A stretch of DNA of 64,000 nt from Brevibacillus_H ginsengisoli (lineage in GTDB: Bacteria > Bacillota > Bacilli > Brevibacillales > Brevibacillaceae): the NCBI RefSeq assembly GCF_050113715.1, contig NZ_JBNJQR010000010.1, positions 62,001-126,000 of the forward strand, in the 5' to 3' direction. Shown in pieces: positions 60,344 through 64,000 of this stretch. Under the pieces are notes generated by a model that was given only the letters and a program-made list of their open reading frames with translations, was not told the origin of the DNA and ran no database searches. How positions within the stretch are numbered: position 1 is the first letter of the stretch; every line of letters starts with the position of its first letter. The translations under genes were made by a program, and so were the position numbers.

Positions 60344-61051
60344 TTATTCCCCAATCAACGCATCCAACGCCATGATAATCATATCGTTGAAAGTGGTTTG
60401 ACGCTCTTGTGCGGTGGTTTCTTCACCAGTAAAGATGTGATCGCTTACTGTGAGGATGGCAAGCGCATTCACGCCGTATTTAGCTGCGGTCGTATACAAG
60501 CCGGTCGCTTCCATTTCCACAGCGAGAACCCCATAGTTCCCCAGTTTCTCTACCATCTCCATGCTGTCACGATAGAACATGTCAGCAGATAATACATTAC
60601 CGACGCGAATCGGCATGCCTTTTTCTTTACCTACTTGGTATGCCTTTTGCAGCAAATCGAAGTTCGCGCAAGGAGCGAAATCGAATCCTGGGAAGATCAG
60701 GCGGTTGGCGTTGGAATCTGTGCAGGCGGTCATGGCTAGAATTACGTCACGGACCTTGATATCCTTCTGAATGGCCCCGCAGGAACCTACACGAACCAAA
60801 TTCTTAACTCCGTAATCGCGAATCAATTCGTTCACATAGATGGAGATGGAAGGGATGCCCATTCCAGTTCCTTGAACCGAAATCCGCTTACCTTTGTACG
60901 TCCCCGTGAAACCGAGCATTCCGCGAACTTCGTTATAGCAAACAGCATTCTCCAAAAAATTCTCCGCGATATATTTCGCGCGTAATGGATCACCAGGTAA
61001 TAGGATGCTTTCTGCAATATCCCCTTGCTTTGCGTTGATATGAACACTCAT
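60344..61051 (-). CDS. deoD: Purine nucleoside phosphorylase DeoD
   Basis: 235 residues of the hexameric low-molecular-mass type: LLPGDPLRAKYIAE, the phosphate-binding GMGIPSISIYVNEL, and LAVEMEATGLYTTAAKYG, whose Glu contacts ribose, with the catalytic Asp in TVSDHIFTGE. It splits purine (deoxy)nucleosides with phosphate. It sits with an MFS gene, DeoR and Pdp, a local deoxynucleoside salvage group. A repeat unit lies immediately behind its stop codon. Confidence 0.95.
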   Translation of the reverse strand: MSVHINAKQGDIAESILLPGDPLRAKYIAENFLENAVCYNEVRGMLGFTGTYKGKRISVQGTGMGIPSISIYVNELIRDYGVKNLVRVGSCGAIQKDIKVRDVILAMTACTDSNANRLIFPGFDFAPCANFDLLQKAYQVGKEKGMPIRVGNVLSADMFYRDSMEMVEKLGNYGVLAVEMEATGLYTTAAKYGVNALAILTVSDHIFTGEETTAQERQTTFNDMIIMALDALIGE

Positions 61052-61145
61052 CGACCTATGGCCGCCCTACCTATTGATAGGACGACCATCTTCACCTCCA
61101 TATAAGTTCGTTGGTTTATAGGATTCCCGAATACGGGAGAGTTAC

Positions 61146-62315
61146 CTATTCTGAGATTTGGGCTTGGCGCTGGCTCACTGAAGTTCTAGTGATGGAGAAC
61201 CAGGCACAGAGGAAAGCTACGATGGTAAAAATTCCCCCGATAAAAGCATTGTACACTACGGAGTATTGATTGATAACCATTCCGCCAATCATTGAGCCTA
61301 ACGCGATACCAAAATGCAAGGCTGAATTGTTCAAACCCTGTTGAATCTCTGATGATTCAGGGGCGGATTCAATCAGATAGCTTTGTTGTGCAGGGGTAAT
61401 CGCCCAGCTTAGCGCACTCCAGATGACCATGACTGCGATAAACAAAGGGATAGAGAAGGTAACCGTCGGAATGAGGAAGAGCGCAATGGTAAACAGGAAA
61501 ATGATGAGCAGGATGCTTCGTTGTGCCCCCCATTTGTCGGCAACCCAGCCGCCGATTCCGCCGCCAAATACAGCCGATATCCCAAAAATAAAGTAAAACA
61601 CGCTAATCCAGGTCGCATCCAGATGCAAAGTCGACTGCAAGAACGGTGTCAAATACGCGTAAAGCGTTAGATGTCCAGTTAAAAAGAGCATCGAGGTGAG
61701 CTGTGCGGACATCGTTTTGCTGTTTTTCAATGTGCGAAGCTGCTGTCGCAAAGGAATCAAAGGCTTGGGCTCGATTTTGGTAAGGAACAGGGCGACCCCT
61801 GTCATAGAAATGATCGTTAAGACCGAAATCAGCAAGAAGATCATCCGCCAACCGAAATTCGACCCGATGACAAGACCAATTGGAATTCCCAACACCAACG
61901 ATCCGCTGATCCCCATGTAAATCACACCGATGGCGCGAGCGCGAAACTCTTCCTTGGCTATGCTTGAGGCGATGGTCATGCATAGCACAATAAGAAGCGA
62001 GCCACTGGCGGCAGAGATGATCCGAGACATAAGCAGAATCAAGAAGGTGGGGCTAAAGAACGCGATGAGATTCCCCAAGAAAAAGATCATGAGGGTCCAC
62101 AGGCACAAGACTTTCCGTTCCAGTTTTGCCGTCAGGGTGAGGAGTACAGGTGCGGCAATGGCAAACACGAGCGAAAAGACGGTAATCAATTCCCCAGCCG
62201 TAGTGACAGAAATGCCAAAATCACGTGCCACCTGATCCAGAATTCCCCCGATAATCAACTCCACCATGCCTACGACAAAAGAGACGAGGGCCAAGATATA
62301 AATACGAAAATCCAC
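61146..62315 (-). CDS. MFS transporter, DHA1/AraJ-like
   Basis: 389 residues, twelve hydrophobic helices. The loop 2-3 region reads VLCLWTLMIFF and helix 4-5 includes SRIISAASGSLLIVL; the second half has GGGIGGWVADKWGAQ. The family exports sugars, nucleosides or drugs (AraJ, YdhP, PbuE-like). With the location next to deoD and deoR a purine or nucleoside exporter is plausible. A perfect 8-bp inverted repeat lies 34 bp upstream. ATG follows AAAGGAGTTC. Confidence 0.85.
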   Translation of the reverse strand: MDFRIYILALVSFVVGMVELIIGGILDQVARDFGISVTTAGELITVFSLVFAIAAPVLLTLTAKLERKVLCLWTLMIFFLGNLIAFFSPTFLILLMSRIISAASGSLLIVLCMTIASSIAKEEFRARAIGVIYMGISGSLVLGIPIGLVIGSNFGWRMIFLLISVLTIISMTGVALFLTKIEPKPLIPLRQQLRTLKNSKTMSAQLTSMLFLTGHLTLYAYLTPFLQSTLHLDATWISVFYFIFGISAVFGGGIGGWVADKWGAQRSILLIIFLFTIALFLIPTVTFSIPLFIAVMVIWSALSWAITPAQQSYLIESAPESSEIQQGLNNSALHFGIALGSMIGGMVINQYSVVYNAFIGGIFTIVAFLCAWFSITRTSVSQRQAQISE

Positions 62316-62348
62316 AGATGAACTCCTTTCTGCGTTGTTATTCTGAGT

Positions 62349-62370
62349 GGTTACTACTGATATAGTAACC
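62349..62370. promoter_or_regulatory. Palindromic operator upstream of the MFS gene
   Basis: GGTTACTA-CTGATA-TAGTAACC is a perfect inverted repeat, flanked by an outer TTCTGA/TCAGAA pair. It is near the MFS start on the minus strand and fits a TetR/MarR-type repressor site. Confidence 0.55.
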
Positions 62371-62472
62371 TGAATCAGAACGAAATCTCAAGACTAATTT
62401 TTAGCATTATGAGGAATCAGTTTTTTGGATTTCACAGAAATTCCAATGTTATTTTACAAAAATTCTTTTATT

Positions 62473-62490
62473 ACTTTACAAAATTTCATA
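62473..62490 (+). promoter_or_regulatory. DeoR operator upstream of deoR
   Basis: The site matches the B. subtilis DeoR palindrome (ATTGAACAAAATTTCAAT) at 13 of 18 bases, including ACAAAATTTCA. It lies about -63 to -46 relative to a start predicted from the extended -10 TGT-TAAAAT (62521-62529). A related half site lies 22 bp upstream. Confidence 0.6.
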
Positions 62491-62565
62491 AGATAGAATT
62501 GTAATCATGCCAGACAATTTTGTTAAAATAAAACCAATCCGATAATGAATCGTGAGGAGTTACTA

Positions 62566-63516
62566 ATGGAACGGGATAAATTGAGCAAGGTAATTGAGGC
62601 AGCAAAGCTTTATTATTTACTGGATTATAATCAAAATGATATTGCCAAAAAATTAGGAGTTTCACGCCCGACTGTTTCACGACTTCTGCAAATCGCCAAA
62701 AGCGAAGGAATTGTTCAAATCAAAATCATGGATTCCACCGAGGATATAAAAAACTTGTCGGAAGAGCTTGAACAAAAGTTCAATCTAAAAAAAGCGGTCG
62801 TCGTGTCCATCCCACAGTATGAAGAGTCGATTATCAAAAGTTATCTGGGTGAGAAGGCGGCAGGCTACCTGGGTGAGATCGTCAAGGATGGCGATATTAT
62901 CGGGGTTACTTGGGGAACCACACTATATCATGTGGCATTGGAATTAAAACAGAAATTTATGAATAACGTGAAAGTGGTTCAATTAAAGGGCGGAGTTAGT
63001 CACTCCGAGACACATACCTATTCATCTGAGATTTTGTACCTTTTTGGAAAGGCTTTCAATTCGACTCCTTTGAATTTGCCGCTCCCGGCCATCGTGGATC
63101 ACATCGTGGTGAAACAGGCCATGGAAGCCGATCGACATATTCGCAAGGTGCTCGAGATGGGCAAAGAAGCCAATATTGCCATGTTTACAGTTGGCCCGAT
63201 TAAATCAGAATCTTTGCTTTTTCAGTTGGGATACTTTACGGATAAGGATTTGGAAATGATTTTTTCCAAGGCCGTAGGGGATATTTGCTCCCGCTTTTTT
63301 GATCGGGAAGGCAAGGTTTGCAACGAAAGCCTGGATGAGAGGACGCTCGGGATTAATCTGGATGAATTCAAGAAAAAAGAATATTCGATTCTCGTCGCCG
63401 GAGGAGCGAAGAAGATCGACGGCATTTACGGCGCGCTTAAGGGCGGGTATGCCAACGTCCTCATCACGGATCAATTCACCGCGCGTTTCCTTTTGGATAA
63501 GGATCAAGACGAGTAG
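62566..63516 (+). CDS. deoR: Deoxyribonucleoside regulator DeoR, SorC family
   Basis: About 316 residues. The N-terminal HTH (KLYYLLDYNQNDIAKKLGVSR, TVSRLLQIAKSEGIVQI) precedes a sugar-phosphate-binding domain: GDIIGVTWGTTLYHVAL and LDERTLGINLDEFKK near the end. It is the SorC-type DeoR of Bacillus, released from DNA by deoxyribose-5-phosphate. ATG 62566 follows GAGGAGTTA; 62545 would add seven residues. DeoR-like sites precede both its own gene and pdp. Confidence 0.92.
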   Translation: MERDKLSKVIEAAKLYYLLDYNQNDIAKKLGVSRPTVSRLLQIAKSEGIVQIKIMDSTEDIKNLSEELEQKFNLKKAVVVSIPQYEESIIKSYLGEKAAGYLGEIVKDGDIIGVTWGTTLYHVALELKQKFMNNVKVVQLKGGVSHSETHTYSSEILYLFGKAFNSTPLNLPLPAIVDHIVVKQAMEADRHIRKVLEMGKEANIAMFTVGPIKSESLLFQLGYFTDKDLEMIFSKAVGDICSRFFDREGKVCNESLDERTLGINLDEFKKKEYSILVAGGAKKIDGIYGALKGGYANVLITDQFTARFLLDKDQDE

Positions 63517-63607
63517 GGTAAGAATCAGCATGAACCAGCATGAGTAGTACGAGAATTAGGAGTAGACAACTAGGAAATTATAAGAAGAATAGGGATAAGT
63601 AATGTAA

Positions 63608-63638
63608 TACTCCTGCAAGTTTGCAGGAGTTTTCTTTC
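63608..63638 (+). terminator. Terminator of deoR
   Basis: Perfect ACTCCTGCAA/TTGCAGGAGT hairpin followed by TTTTCTTT. Confidence 0.88.
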
Positions 63639-63639
63639 C

Positions 63640-63767
63640 TTCGGCATTCTTTACTCCAGTGAGAAGCGGAGTGATTTTCTTGTCGACTCCCTTCCGAAGT
63701 GAATGGAGCGGACAGCAGAGGCTTCATGCGAGCTTAAACAGAGCTTAGAGGGACGAAGTCTTTTCTT
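63640..63767. repeat. Interspersed repeat, 5'-truncated copy 6
   Basis: It aligns to copy 5 from TCGGCATTCTTTAC to the right end GACGAAGTCTTTTCTT (63752-63767). The inner stem reads ACTCC (63653-63657) with GGAGT (63668-63672), a compensatory change relative to copy 5. The leading hairpin and left end are missing; the deoR terminator sits there instead. Confidence 0.82.
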
Positions 63768-63788
63768 CCTTCACACTTTAGACAAACA

Positions 63789-63826
63789 CTTTAACAAATG
63801 TTCATAACGCGATTTACATATGTTCA
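63789..63826 (+). promoter_or_regulatory. DeoR operator (palindrome plus direct repeat) of pdp
   Basis: TTTAACAAATGTTCAT (within 63789-63806) matches the B. subtilis DeoR operator at 12 of 18 bases. A repeat of its 3' half (ATGTTCA, 63820-63826) lies between -35 and -10. With +1 near 63849 the palindrome is at -60 to -43, the spacing known for B. subtilis dra. Confidence 0.65.
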
Positions 63827-63833
63827 GGAACTA

Positions 63834-63842
63834 TGCTATATT
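63834..63842 (+). promoter_or_regulatory. Extended -10 promoter of pdp
   Basis: TGC-TATATT (63834-63842), TGn-extended -10, 110 bp before the pdp start. Confidence 0.55.
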
Positions 63843-63900
63843 TACGTTGTAATCATTACTGCCCATACCACAATGAATGAACGGGAACGTTTTTGAAAAA

Positions 63901-63914
63901 TGTAAGCGTTATCG
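63901..63914 (+). promoter_or_regulatory. CcpA cre-like site of pdp
   Basis: TGTAAGCGTTATCG matches the cre consensus TGWAANCGNTNWCA at all positions but the last. Confidence 0.6.
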
Positions 63915-63951
63915 ACAATGAATCAACTTTGGAAAATATGGGGGCCTTAAC

Positions 63952-64000
63952 ATGAGAATGGTCGACGTAATTGAAAAGAAACGAAATGGTGAAGAGCTTA
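63952..64000 (+). CDS. pdp: Pyrimidine-nucleoside phosphorylase Pdp, N-terminal start only
   Basis: The first 16 residues (MRMVDVIEKKRNGEEL) match the conserved start of Pdp, which splits uridine and thymidine with phosphate. The rest is outside the window. GGGGG lies ahead of ATG. The upstream DeoR and cre sites agree with nucleoside induction and glucose repression. Confidence 0.85.
   Translation, partial: MRMVDVIEKKRNGEEL

Larger units (their letters stand above)
63517..63951. other. Spacer between deoR and pdp: terminator, repeat, operator, promoter
   Basis: About 435 bp without a coding frame. From left to right: the deoR terminator, the right two-thirds of a repeat unit, DeoR-like operator elements, an extended -10 promoter and a cre-like site. 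Confidence 0.75.

Overview
The window reads as chromosomal DNA of a spore-forming Bacillales bacterium, most likely Brevibacillus or a close relative. Gene order and protein content follow the Bacillus subtilis yut/yum/yui region (YutF, YutG, YutH, YutI, YuzD, YutJ, YuzB, YutM/ErpA, YumC, Ndh, YuiA, YuiB, YuiC-like, YuiD, PepA/YuiE, YuiH). The futalosine menaquinone enzyme MqnE and several large secreted proteins are more typical of the Brevibacillus/Paenibacillus side. Genus is inferred from gene content only; no database search was possible.

Layout. 0-26.7 kb is mostly conserved housekeeping: a HAD phosphatase, a PgpA-like protein, a coat-associated kinase-fold protein, the reverse transsulfuration pair MccA-MccB, Fe-S cluster proteins, three flavoprotein NAD(P)H oxidoreductases, MqnE, HemQ, a 3D-domain cell-wall protein, leucyl aminopeptidase and a chemoreceptor. 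26.8-33 kb holds a secreted protein, a remnant of the yuiH 3' end, and a complete beta-glucoside operon (LicT-type antiterminator, BglP, BglH) with two RAT/terminator elements and a cre site. 33-54.5 kb is accessory and rich in surface proteins: two related secreted proteins that each carry a near-perfect WalR box, an OatA-type O-acetyltransferase, a DMT exporter, OsmC, two LuxR-type regulators, a STAND ATPase regulator divergent from a three-gene cluster (copper-amine-oxidase-N/TTHB210-like protein, PhcB-like methyltransferase, RCC1-repeat surface protein), a SleB-type hydrolase, two polysaccharide deacetylases, and two low-complexity probable coat proteins. 54.6-64 kb holds an MpsC-like protein, an MBL hydrolase, a LytTR regulator with an acetyl-CoA hydrolase/CoA transferase, a TrmB-type regulator, and a deoxynucleoside block (DeoD, MFS exporter, DeoR, start of Pdp).

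The most unusual feature is an interspersed intergenic repeat of about 260 bp, present in six full, partial or internally deleted copies. It has an AT-rich leading hairpin, near-inverted 16-bp ends, and internal stems that keep their pairing through compensatory changes. No tRNA, rRNA, CRISPR array, transposase or phage gene was found. Promoter and operator calls come from reading the sequence and are predictions; start codons were chosen on Shine-Dalgarno placement and family similarity.
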